64,000 nucleotides of DNA. Source: Isochrysis galbana. Taxonomy: Eukaryota; Haptophyta; Isochrysidales; Isochrysidaceae. A program made the position numbers and the translations under genes. The notes under the pieces were generated by a model. The model had not been told where the DNA came from. It made no database searches and saw only the letters and a program-made list of their open reading frames with translations. Shown here in pieces: positions 1-10,041 of the stretch; the stretch's first letter is position 1, and the number at the start of each line of letters is the position of its first letter. The stretch lies in the NCBI GenBank assembly GCA_018136815.1, contig CM030935.1:3794299-3858298 (forward strand), written 5' to 3'.

Positions 1-280
1 CTTTCCTCTCGCGGTCTCACCCTCTCTCTTTCTCTCGCTGCCCTCTCCCGCGCGTGCGCTCTCTCTCTCTGTCAACCTTCTCCTCTCTGAGCTAGCCGAA
101 AGGGAGGAGGGAGCTAGAGCCGAGCGAGACGGGGGGCGGCGAGGGAGAGCGAGAGCCCCAGAGAACGAGGTGGCACCGAGACGTGCAGAGTCCACCATTT
201 ATTATATGTGCAAGGAGAGAAGAGAGAAGAGAACTCCAGTGGTGAGAGAGGAGGTGGAGGGGGTGGGAGAAGGTCAGTGT

Positions 281-488
281 CCGTCTCTCTCTCTCCCTCT
301 CCCTCTCCCTCTCCCTCTCCCTCTCTCCCTCTCCCTCTCCCTCTCTCCCTCTCCCTCTCTCCCTCTCCCTCTCCCTCTCTCCCTCTCCCTCTCTCCCTCT
401 CTCTCCCTCTCTCCCTCTCCCTCTCTCCCTCTCTCCCTCTCCCTCTCTCCCTCTCCCTCTCTCCCTCTCTCTCCCTCTCCCTCTCTCT
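281..488. repeat. CTCCCT microsatellite
   Basis: This is an almost pure pyrimidine tract on the + strand made of irregularly alternating CTCCCT and CTCTCT units. It produces long artificial Leu/Ser/Pro or Arg/Glu/Gly reading frames on both strands, none of which looks like a gene. Confidence 0.97.
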
Positions 489-582
489 GCTCATGCTGCT
501 GCACGCGCACAGCGGTGACGCGCGCGAGGAAGGAGAAAGGAGAGTTTTCTTGTTGGCGCCGCTCCCCGAGGGATGATGAGGT

Positions 583-664
583 GGGGGGGGGGGGGGGGGG
601 GGGGGGGCACGAGGAGGCGAGAGGCGAGATGCCGATCCCCCCCCCCCCCCCCCCCCCCCCCCCC
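583..664. repeat. G25 / C28 homopolymer pair
   Basis: A run of about 25 G (583-607) is followed after roughly 30 bases by a run of about 28 C (637-664). The two are complementary and could fold into a G:C stem, or form a quadruplex or triplex. The lengths are likely to be imprecise because homopolymers are poorly resolved in sequencing. Confidence 0.85.
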
Positions 665-1541
665 GGGAGAGGGAGGGAGGGAGAGAGAGACCGAGGAGGC
701 TCCTCGCGCCGCGCCACATCTCTACAGTAAAGGAGACATTCTGAAACCCCGCAGAGAGCGGGAAACCTGCGCGAGCCCGCACAACGTGAACGCTGCAACC
801 TTCTCTCTCTCCCACAGAGGGACAACATGGGCGTGGAAAGTTCTGTGCCTTCACTTCCGCTTCACAACTTCTCCACGACGTTCGACACGTGTGGAAGCGG
901 GCGCGGCCATCGTCAAAAAATAAATCCGGATATAATTTGCGGACAGAGGTAACATCTGAATACCTGGCTTTTCAGGACAGGTCCTTAAATAATTTAAGGA
1001 CAGACTTTATTGGTAGTGGCGTTCCGCACTATCTCCACCAGGCGCCCATAGCCATAGCCATAGATAGCCCAATTCCAAATCGCACGACACAGATTATTTT
1101 TAACCAAATTTCAAAATCTACTCTCGAACTATCGACGTGTTTGTCCTTACAACACACAAAATCTTTAAAAACTTCTTGGGGTGCTTCCGTGGTTCCTCTC
1201 TCGCTCTTAGACCAAATTTCCATCGAGTGTATAATAAAACAGTCAGTGTGTGAGGCGAGTGTTCGGCCGATGCTCTTTGCTTCAAGACCCACTGTAACCT
1301 CGTCTTTCACAGTCACACATATGAAACTAGATTGGATACCAGAAGACTTCGCAAGGTCCTCTCGAGCGCGCGCGTTCCGTCTCTCTCCCGCGCCTTTCAG
1401 TGCAACCCCCTCCCCCCCGCGCGCCGCCCCCCTTCTTCCCCTCCCCCCCCCCCCCCCCGCCGCCCCCCGCCGCCCCCCCCCCCTCCCCCTCCCTCACCCC
1501 CGCGCGCGCGGAGAGAGAGAGAGACGGAGAGAGAGAGAAGG
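665..1541. other. 5' flank of the DNAAF9-like gene
   Basis: No gene was recognised here. The stretch 900-1350 is AT-richer and carries no recognisable domain in any frame. From 1380 to 1540 it becomes C-rich and GA-rich up to the ATG cluster at 1542. It probably holds the promoter and 5' UTR, but no core promoter element could be assigned. Confidence 0.4.
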
Positions 1542-4500
1542 ATGATGATGATGACGCCCCCCCCGCGCGCCGGCGGCCTCGCCGACTCTCTCGGCGCGCT
1601 GCACCGGCTACAGCGGCTGCGCGCGCTTCTCGGGAGCGAGGGGCTTGATGCGCTTTGTCTCATCGGCGGTGTAGACGGCCGCCCTGCCGCAGGATCGGGC
1701 AGGATCGCCCAGGGAGGCCTCTCTTCCTCAGCACTCGCAGGAGAAGCCCTCGGCTGGCTGCTTGGAGCTCTCTCTGGCCGCTCTCTCGCGGGCGGTGCGA
1801 CGGCAGAGGTGTTCGAGGAGGTAGTACTCGTTCTCACTCCAACCCACGTCCGACTCTACCTCCCGCGCGACGCCTGGATTGCGCTGGGTCCAAGACTCGC
1901 CATGTGGGACAACCTGCAGCTCTGGCTGCCGCCCACCGGCGCACAAGACGACTTCGAGCTGCTCGAGGAGCACAAGGCTCGCTCATTCGTGCAGATGCTC
2001 TGCGGTGTCGGCTCGCTCGGCGTTTGCCTTAATACCGGCGACGCGCGTGCCGGCGCCGCCTCGACCGTCGAATCCTGGCCGCTCGTACAGGTGCGCCACC
2101 GTCCGCCATGCTCGGCCTGTCCCCTTGCTGACGAGCCTGCCCCCTTCACCCGCCGACGCAGGCGTTCGCTCTCTCGCAATTCGAAGCGGAGGGTGGCGGC
2201 TCCTTCCTCACCACTCGCATCGCCGTCAGTGGCGTTGCCGAGGCCATCTGGCCGCTGCTCTCACAGCTTGACGCACCGTCACTCAAGTGGCTCATCACCG
2301 AGGAGGCAAGCCGGCTCCGCGAGAGATGGCTCGAGACGGAGAAGAGCATCGAGAGTGCGGTCTGCCGCTCGGCCACTTCCAACGTCGCGCACCGCGTTTC
2401 TGAGGCTGAGCTCGCCGAGCCAGTGCTCACCTACGCCGCACATGGCGAGGTTCAAGCCGACGTTGCCGCTGCCGCCGATGGCGCGGCACATGGTGGCGGC
2501 CGTCTTGGCCGGACGCGTCTTCTCATTGGCAGCCGGGCCCAGCTGGTCGAGAGCTCGGAGGGGTGCACGTCGGCGCTCGCCGGCGCGCCGGGCGGCTGCG
2601 AGCGCGAGCCACGCCATCTACTTCTCGAGGCCGCCGAAGCGGCCGGCCCTCTCTACGCCTGCCGCACAGTCTTCCTTGGCTCTGCGGTGCACGCTCCGCC
2701 GCGTGCGCCGTCGACGCTCGGCTTTGACTCACTCGTAGCGGATGAAGGGAGCGAGGGCGCCTCCAGCGCGTCGCTCCAGCCTGTGCCTTCGCCTGTCCGG
2801 CGCGGTCCGGCGCGCGGCGTGCGCATGGCAGCGGCTGGCCGCTTTGCTCCCGGCGCGGGCGAGGACGCCGACGCGCACAGCCTTGAGGTGGCCGAGATGC
2901 AGGGCATCTACTCTGCGCTGGCATCCCTGTTGCTGCAGGCGGTCGCAATCACCTTCTCGGACACCGCCAAGCCCGCGCGTGCGGCCGGGCCTCTCGCCGC
3001 TTTCGCCGATGCTTTCTCAGCCGCGGCACTCGCGCTCTCTGGCGGAGGAGGAGGTGGGCCCACGGGCACCCTGGTCAAGCAGCTCGGCGGCCTGCTCATG
3101 CCCCGCCCGCTGGGCGCCCACGCCCCTGCCCTTTCCGAGGTGGAGAAGCGTATGGCCGACGCTCTGCGGATGGCTCTCGGGCTCCGCTGCGACGAGGCCG
3201 GGCTATCGCGCCCATCGGACGCATGTCTGGCCTCACTCCACGTGGTCCTCGAGCCGGTCGACCTGCATGGTGCCCCGCCTGCCGAAAGCAGCAAGGCTTC
3301 GGTCCTCGTTGCCGAAGGGCGCTGTCTCCTGCGCATCCGGGCCTCGCTCGGCCTCGAGAGCGGCACCGTGGCGGTCGGCGAGACAGTCGCCGCCGACGGC
3401 CTTGGTGGTATTGTCGTGCTCTCCGACGCCCTTCCCAGGTACAGCTGCTTCCGTGCACCGGGCGTGGAGGCAGAGGCGGCTGCGGAGCTGCTTGCGCCGT
3501 GCGAGCGGATGGCCGAGGTGATGGAGCAATCCGCTGCTGCCAGTGCGGCAGGAGTCCGACTCGCCTCGGCTCTGGCCGACGGTGGCGCCCACCCGCTCCT
3601 TGGCAAGCTGCTTTGCCCACCTCTCGAGGGCTGTGCACTCGTTGTTCCCGGCTCCGCTATGCTGCCGCCGCTCGCTGGCACCCTCTACGCTCTCGAATAC
3701 GGCTTGCTTCTCCGCCATCCCCACATTGGAGCGCTCATCATCCGCTTCGACTCCACGGGCGCCGCGCCGACGTCCGCCGCTCTTCTCGACACCAGCAGCG
3801 GCGATAACGACACTGAGTCGGCGCCGGAAGACGGCGAGACGCCGCTTGTCAAGGTAGATGTACAGCCTGCCGGGGCACAGGAAGATGACTATGCGACGCG
3901 GCACGCCCTCGACACCCCTGCCACAGGAGGCGCCGCCTCCATGCCTCTCCTGCTCGCCTTTGGCTGGGACGCGGCCGCGCGGATCACTGGCGCGTCCCGA
4001 GCCGCGCAGGGCGGCATCGCTGGTGCGGTGGGTGCCGTCACCGCTGCACTCGCCCCGCCCCCTAAGCGGCCGTCGCTCCCCTTCACCGGTGAGGGCGGAG
4101 GCATCGCGGCGGTCATCGGCGCGGCCGCCGCCATCGCCTCGGGGGAGCGCGGCGGCCAGTCGGGTTCGTCAGAGGAGCTAGTCCTGGCAATGGTTTCCGC
4201 GACTGCGCGCCGTTCCTTCCTGCGCGAGGTGCTTCCCGCGTGGAAGAGCCGCTGGGAGGGTTCGGTGACGCGCTACCGCGCTGACGGCATTGCCTCGATT
4301 GCTGACGCCGCAGCTGCCGACGCTGTGGCCAAAGCCGACGAGGCCCTTGTCAAGCAAGCGGTAGCAAAGATCAGTGAGCTGTCGCAACCTTGGCCGCGGC
4401 CAGTCCACGCGCATGCTGCCGCCGCCCGAGCGCGTGGCGACGCGCGTGACATCGCACTCGCGTCTGCCTTACCTGCCTCGCCGCCACCTCCCCGCACACC

Positions 4501-6119
4501 GGTTGTGGGCCCGCCACTCGATCTGGTCGCCGTTGTTGGCCTGCCGGGATCAGGCGTCCACGAGGCAGCCGACGCGCTCGTCGCTGCCACCGCCACAGAT
4601 GTGCACTGGCGCCGCGCTAAGGCCACATCGATCGCTGAGGTGGCTACCGCCGTCTCCCAGGCCGCCACCGTGCCTTGCACGGCTGCGCCTAGCCGCCGCG
4701 AGGTAGTTCTGCTTGAGTTCTGCGGCTTCTCGCCCATGGCGCCGCTCCTCGCCGCCGCCGCAATGCCCGCGCCCAACCGCGTCGCGATTCGTGTATGCGC
4801 CGCCGCGTGCGTCATGCACGCGGGGCGCGCGCTCGAGAGGACGGACGAGCCGGGCAGCGGCCGATGCGCCGCCGGACTGCTCGAGCAGGCGGCGGCCGGC
4901 TTCTGCCAAACCGTTCTTCTTGCGCACTGCGGAGACATATCGCAGGTGTGCCCCACGCTTAGAGGATGTACACGGCTTTCCAATGGTCTCCGGGCCATTG
5001 TGAGGGTTCCCCCTTCCGCTCAGCCCCTAATCCCCTCCCCACGCACTTAAACACAAACATTCCCACCTACCCCCATCCGCTGTATTGCAGGATTCGGTTC
5101 GCACCATATCGCATCTGATCGCCGCAGCCAACCCGCTTGCTGCCGTTGCTCGCGCACGCAACGGCGCTGGAACCTCTGCTGCCGGCGCGCTCGGTCCGTA
5201 CCTCTCTGTGGTAGGTCCCAAGGGCGAGGGTGCACCCACTTGGTTCGATGTCGGCCCCCAGGCATACGCACGAGCTGCCACCATCCCCGGCTGGCCAGTC
5301 GCGCCAAGTGTGCAGACGCCACAGTCGTCGCCAAAGCGGCGCGCCGCTGCGCCAATTGCGCCATTGGCCGACCACGAACTCAGCGCTTACGTAAGCCCCG
5401 ACACTTTCTCCATCCCACCTCCTCCCGAACCACCACTCATGCTTCCAGCCCTGCGGGCGGCGCTAGCACCGCTCTTCGCCGCAACTGTGCCTTCGCGTCG
5501 ACTCCTTCACGTCAAGGGCGTCCTGCGCGCCGTGCCGGCCGCTGGAGCGCCTGCCGAACTCATCGAGATTGATGCGTCGGTGGGAGCCTTCTATGCGCCA
5601 AGTGCGGCCGGGGCGAAGGCTGTGACGCCCCTCGTGATCGCGGGTGGGGGCGAGTCGCGTCTCCCCCTTGCAAGAGCCCTCCTGTCTGCCCGAGACCTCC
5701 CGGTGCTACAAAGGCTCGCTGAATCCCTGCCGCAGGATGAGGTGCGCGAAGCGCCGCGAATGCTACATAGAACTTGCCAACATGGAAGAGGACGTGAGAA
5801 CAGAGTGTCTTCCGAGGATGTCTGAATCTCCCTAGCGACTTATTGTTTGCATATGGCCTCTCCAACACAGGTTCAAGAAATCGAGGCGAAGCTTGGCGAG
5901 CTCCGCTTGCCCGACGGCTGGTTCTATGATGGCTCTGCCTACATCTCCGAGGATGGCGCACGCTCACGCAGCCATCCAGGACTCGAGGCGGCCATCAAGG
6001 GGCGGCTGAGTGAAATCAATGCGGCGAGCAGGGAAGCCAACGCCGCGGCCTCAGCGGCCATCGCGCGCGCCGACGCAGAAGGAGACCGATTCCTCGCTGC
6101 GGTGGCTCGTGGCGAGTGA
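1542..6119 (+). CDS. DNAAF9: Dynein axonemal assembly factor 9 (Shulin/C20orf194) homologue
   Basis: Homologue of DNAAF9 (Tetrahymena Shulin), the factor that binds and holds outer dynein arms closed for delivery to cilia. Four exons are inferred: 1542-2090, 2162-4945, 5091-5741 and 5871-6119, all joined in phase 0, giving about 1,410 residues (human about 1,177). Splicing joins ESWPLVQ to AFAL, matching the family's EKWPIVQAFAL. The N-terminus has the family's GGVDGR patch. A degenerate P-loop, GLPGSGVHE (about residue 976), lacks the Walker lysine, as in the human protein. The end, LPDGWFYDGSAYI, matches the family's LPAGYFYNGTQFV. The start is the first of four consecutive ATGs (1542-1553). 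A donor at 5000 instead of 4946 would also stay in frame but adds 18 residues absent from the family. Recognition is from memory of the family sequence, with no alignment run. Confidence 0.88.
2091..2161 (+). other. Intron 1 of the DNAAF9-like gene
   Basis: A 71-bp GT-AG intron (GTGCGC...CGCAG). Reading through it shifts frame. Removing it joins two segments that match neighbouring residues of the DNAAF9 family. Confidence 0.85.
4946..5090 (+). other. Intron 2 of the DNAAF9-like gene
   Basis: A 145-bp intron from GTGTGC to TTGCAG. It contains in-frame stop codons after 5047. An alternative donor, GTGAGG at 5000, is also possible. Confidence 0.7.
5742..5870 (+). other. Intron 3 of the DNAAF9-like gene
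   Basis: A 129-bp intron from GTGCGC to ACACAG. Splicing gives LPQDE|VQEIEAK, which matches the spacing of the DNAAF9 C-terminal helix before the FYDG motif. Reading through reaches a stop at 5823. Confidence 0.82.
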
Positions 6120-6924
6120 GGGACGAGTCACTGGTACAACTTGGATCCCCGCCCCCAAGCCACGTGCACCTGCTTGCGATGGCTCGTCAGAATATTTAGT
6201 AGCGCGGTAGGATGCAGCGCATGGTGGCTTGAAGGTAGTGACAATGGGATTCGCTCTAGAAAAGGGGGAGAGGATGCGCAAGTCTGTGAAATCCGTTGGC
6301 CACATCGCGCATCGATATAGTGCGAGGTAAATGGTAGCATGATGCAGCTATGAACGACGGCATTTGGGCCGATTTGAAGAATAACAGGCTGGTGACCCTC
6401 ATGCCTTGGATGTCGTTGCACGATGCCGGCATGCCCCGACAAGTTGGCAACGAGATCATATGCCCATCAAGCCTTTGACACGATCGTGATTCTTGGGCGT
6501 GTTTGCGGTTAGGCTTTACTAACCTTCTGCAAATGAGAGGTGAGATGATGGCGTCAAGGTTTGGCTCGGCGAAAAATGATGGCCGTCAATGGGAACCACA
6601 AGGCTGCTCAAGGCGTGCGTTAAATGTGGACGACTGCCATTGCTACGTGTTCTCAGCTATAGAAGAATTGATTGAACGATGCTCCATGCAGACGGGAGGG
6701 AGGCGGACGGCAAAGAGCGTGAGTCGGAGTCACGGGACAGGGGGGGGGGGATGAGGAGGTAGCACAAACAAATTTGAGCCCGATGCTTGATGGTCAGTGT
6801 GCCCTAAGCGTTGAACAACTGATGGCTAGTGAAAATAGTGGGCAAGCAGCGCGCTACTCGCCACCAACGGCAGCTAGCAAACAACTAGCACAATGGGCAA
6901 CCTACTTACCTACCTACTACTATT
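6120..6924. other. 3' flank without a recognised gene
   Basis: Follows the DNAAF9-like stop codon. No reading frame has coding character and no structured repeat was seen apart from a short G-run near 6740. The proximal part is presumably 3' UTR. Confidence 0.4.
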
Positions 6925-7480
6925 TCTTTTATAAAAACCTTTACATATTCTTACGGCACTCGCGGCGAATGGAACCGCTACTACACGTAGTATACTTTCT
7001 ACTCCCCCACTACTCGGCCCTTCTCCCCCCGCCATCAGGCGGCTCCCCCCGTGCGCTACTAGGGGGATTGGGGTGAAGGGCTTAGATATGGTCCGGTGCC
7101 CCCCCCCCCCCCCCGTGATCCGTTCCCCCCTTCCTCCTATGGCCCTCCCGGGCTGCGGCGCTGCGGCGGCGGACTCCGTCTCGACTTATCCTGTAAACAG
7201 AGGCGAGACTTGCCATTTTTCGGTGGGCGGAGCTCTCGCTCACGCCCACTCCCTTCTCCGCGCTCCGCGCTCTCTCTCCCCTCTCCTGCGGCACACGCGA
7301 TGGCGCGCCTGCGCGCCTGCGGCAGGCCTCCAGCTGCCCTCTGGCGTAGGGGGCATGGGGAGGCGCCTCTCATGCTCTCATGCTCTCATGCTCTCAGGCA
7401 CTAAGCCGCCCCTCCGGCCTCTTGGGAGGGCCTGCCAGTCTCGCCCTCATGCCCCAACTGAGTAGTTTATACTCAGTTGT
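6925..7480 (+). repeat. Dispersed repeat family A, copy 1
   Basis: This shares its order of segments with the inverted copy at 29094-29855: an AT-rich start (ATAAAAACCTTTA, then the segment around CACTCGCGGCGAATGG), CGCCATCAGGCGGCTCC, CTTAGATATGGTCCGG, a poly-C run, then GTGGGCGGAGCTCTCGCTC and a CT-rich body. It ends near a hairpin with arms AACTGAGT (7456-7463) and ACTCAGTT (7471-7478). The middle of the element is shortened relative to the other copy. No coding capacity was recognised. Confidence 0.8.
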
Positions 7481-7774
7481 GATAGAGCGCGCCAACGCGC
7501 CTCTCCTCTCCTCAGCCCCCCCGCCCCCCCCTTGAGTGCTGAGCGCTACGTCTTCGGCTTCGGAACGAGCCCAAGCCGCGGCCATGATCGCACATGCATA
7601 GCTGAGGCGCTCTGATGCCCCGCCCGCCCGCCCCCGGGCCCTCGAGCGGCGACGTCCCATTGGCACCTGTCGGGGCCTCGTGGCCGCAAAGCGGGCACAT
7701 CGCGCTTCACTGGCTAAGCTGATGGCACGGAAACTTAGCTCGTGTTTCGTGCCTTGTGTGTTGCAGACTAATAA

Positions 7775-7950
7775 TAATACTACTAGCTAATCAATGTTAT
7801 ATCCTAGCCAACCCCACTAGCTAATTGGACATAACTTTTCCGTCCCGGAATCCCGCCATGCCTGACGGGCCAGGTGTCCGAGTGATACCGGTTACCGGGG
7901 GGTGGGGGCACTGCCCCCTCCCCTCGATATTTGTCCTCCCCCCAGTGCAT
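7775..7950 (+). repeat. Repeat B, inverted partner of 15490-15680
   Basis: The series TATCCTAGCCAACCCCA, AATTGGACA, TCCCGCCATGCCTGACG and GATATTTGTC reappears reverse-complemented just upstream of the large gene at 15999. The two copies lie about 7.7 kb apart in opposite orientation. The family is unclassified. Confidence 0.72.
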
Positions 7951-8097
7951 GCACCGACCCCGCGCACCCCAGCGCGTCCTCTCCTCGAGTCCACGCTGGG
8001 GGAAAACCCCTTTCGGGTAAAAGCAACGCAGGGGGGGGGGGCACTCGTGAGATAGGAGCCCAGAAGCGCTAATCTCTAATCTCCCTCGCTAGAGCGA

Positions 8098-8325
8098 GTG
8101 GCCGCGGCGAGCCGCGGCCCTTCCCTCCTGGCTCTGGCGCCCCCGTCTTCTCTTACCCAAACGGGGCGAGAAGACACGTATCTGCCGGAGGGGAGAGCTG
8201 CCGCTCCCCCCTCCCCTCCCTCTTCCCTTTTCCTCCTCTCTTCCCTGCGGCGGCGCGCGCCTGCGGCCCCTCTTCAAGTCCCCAGGTGGCCTGCAGGGGC
8301 CTGGGAGCACAGCTCAGGGGGCAGG
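8098..8325 (+). repeat. Family A fragment left of an inserted element
   Basis: A CT-rich stretch with GCGCCTGCGGC and CAGCTCAGGGGGCAG blocks, as in other family A copies. It is interrupted at 8326 by the element with TGTAGGG ends and resumes at 9215 with GGCAGGCCATGGCCCC. Confidence 0.65.
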
Positions 8326-9214
8326 TGTAGGGCGGTCAAACAGGGGCTTTTTAACGACTAGTAAGGGTTGGGCTGCATTTTTTGACCGTGGCGCGAGGCC
8401 CAATAAAAAACCTCCGGGGGGGGCTACCTGACGCTACGAAAATCTTCGCCAAGAAATGGTGCGATTCGCTCCCCGCGCGGCTTTCCCGATTGGCGAGACT
8501 GTGTGGGTGGCCCCTGTGTATTTGGTATCTGGCGGGTCCCCCCATCCAGGTGGATCGTCAAGAACGGGCATGCAGCGCGCCCGGAATCAGTTCGAAGTTG
8601 GGCTCTCCGGGCCTCACTCGGAGACGTTGAACGTGCAATGGGCTCAGCGGATGGCTGATTTCGACGAGGTTTCGGCGCGCAGCTTGCCCGATTGGCGTGA
8701 CTGTCTGGGTGGCCCTTGTGTATTTGGTGTCTGGCGCCCCCCCCCCATCTTGATGGATCGTCAAAAACGGGCATGCACCGCGCCCGGTCTCGATTTGAAG
8801 TTGGGCTCTCCGGGCCTCACTCGGAGACGTTGGACGCTCAGCGGATGGCTGATTTCGACGAGGTTTCGGCGCGCGGCTTTCCCGATTGGCGTGACTATGC
8901 GGGTGGCCCCAGTGTTTTTGGTGTCTGGCGGGGCCCCCCATCCAGGTGGATCGTCGAAAACGGGCATGCACCGCGCCCGGTCTCGATTTGAAGTTGAGCT
9001 CTTTAAGCCCTTTCCGACTTTAGCGTCTTTCGTCAATATTTGCTTACGTTTTGTTGTGGGGGCCCAAGGGGGAGGTCTGGGTCCCAATGGGGCCCGGATA
9101 TGTGTTAGTTGGGTGTATTGGGAACTTTCTACCGAAAAAAATCCTGAAATTTCCTTAACCGTGAGATGGTCATTTTTCACCCCTAATAAAAAAACCCTGT
9201 TTGACCGCCCTACA
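8326..9214 (+). mobile_element. 889-bp element with 20-bp terminal inverted repeats and internal satellite
   Basis: The ends 8326-8345 and 9195-9214 are perfect inverted repeats beginning TGTAGGGCGGTCAAACA. The element lies inside a family A copy, so the insertion is nested. The interior (about 8470-9003) holds about 2.6 copies of a 194-202 bp tandem unit starting GATTGGCG. The last 180 bp (9035-9214) recur inverted at 48944-49125. No transposase is encoded, so it is non-autonomous. No clear target duplication was found. Confidence 0.75.
8470..9003 (+). repeat. ~200-bp tandem repeat, 2.6 copies
   Basis: Successive units start at about 8488, 8690 and 8884. Each contains GATTGGCG, a GGGCATGCA block, TCGAAGTTGGGCTCT or close variants, and GGCTGATTTCGACGAGG. 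Unit lengths vary through small indels, so the apparent reading frames through them are not genes. It is related to the 62-63 kb satellite. Confidence 0.85.
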
Positions 9215-9541
9215 AACACCTGGCAGGCCATGGCCCCTCCTGCCTCTCCCTCGCTGGCTCTCGCGCCCCTGCGGGTCGACTGGAGCTGGCTGGGGGGTCC
9301 TGAACAGGGGGGCCCAGGGGGAGGAGGGGCTGGTCTGAGGGATGGGCTGGCCACGACAGGCCAAGGCGGGCGAATCAGGCGTGCCTGTGGGGAGAGGGAT
9401 GGGTCAGCATGGTAGTGTGCTCCTGGCAGGCCATCAGGCGTGCCAGGAGAGTGGGTGGTTCCTCCCCCATGGCAGGGGAGGAGTGGAGAGAGAGGGGGGC
9501 TCGTGCCCCCCCATGGGCGAACTAAGTATAAACTTAGTTGT
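9215..9541 (+). repeat. Family A, 3' part with terminal hairpin
   Basis: This continues family A after the nested insertion. It contains CAGGCGTGCCTGTGGGG, the ATCAGGCGTGCCAGGAG block and GTGGTTCCTCCCCCATGG, then CTCGTGCCCCCCCATGG and the hairpin arms AACTAAGT (9520-9527) and ACTTAGTT (9532-9539). Confidence 0.82.
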
Positions 9542-10041
9542 GTGTGTTGCAGACTAAGCGTTAGACCTGATTGGTTTGTTTTAATGTTTTTGTTGTGGCC
9601 TGGGGGGGTAGTACAAGGCTAGTGGGAGGAGTTGTACACACTCGCATAAGAAAAAGGAACGTACGAAATGAGTACATAAGCGCAAGCAAATTCACACTGC
9701 CGGGCGCGCGTCACGTGCACGTCAGGTCCTCGGGCGCGCGTCACGTGCTCATCAGGTCCTCCCAGGAAGCCCGTGCAAACAATCGCAATCACAGCGCAAT
9801 CCGAAAACATCTCGAATCCAATGTTGCGGGGTATATGCTTGGGTTCTAAATGGCGTCTAGCTGCCAATGATCGTCGTCACATGGGACATTTCAGACGTGC
9901 CCGCCGACATTTCGGGAACTGTCTTGCTATTTCTCTATGCACTCCAGTGTGCCTCGCCCATGGCTTTCGCAACTCTCATCAGAAAGCAAGAGCGTGCGAA
10001 AGGCATGGTGAGCTGCGTCCTCCCTATCACCGAACTCTTAC
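9542..10041. other. Region downstream of the SAP-motif gene
   Basis: No independent gene was recognised. A direct repeat of GGGCGCGCGTCACGTGC occurs at about 9702 and 9730. The last exon of the minus-strand gene at 10042-11240 must lie here, but none of the candidate acceptors extends the protein by more than a few residues. Confidence 0.4.

Noticed and set aside
114..923. Several overlapping ORFs of 60-250 codons on both strands
   Set aside because: They are translations of CTCCCT and homopolymer tracts and consist of Ser/Leu/Pro, Arg/Glu or Gly runs.
1332..1541. Upstream in-frame ATG for the DNAAF9-like protein
   Set aside because: It would add about 70 residues of Pro-rich and GAGA-encoded sequence with no family counterpart; the ATG cluster at 1542 precedes the conserved N-terminus.
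5391..5448. GTAAGC...TTCCAG intron in the DNAAF9-like gene
   Set aside because: The sites look good, but removing 58 bases leads to a stop within six codons while the unspliced frame stays open, so it was kept as exon.
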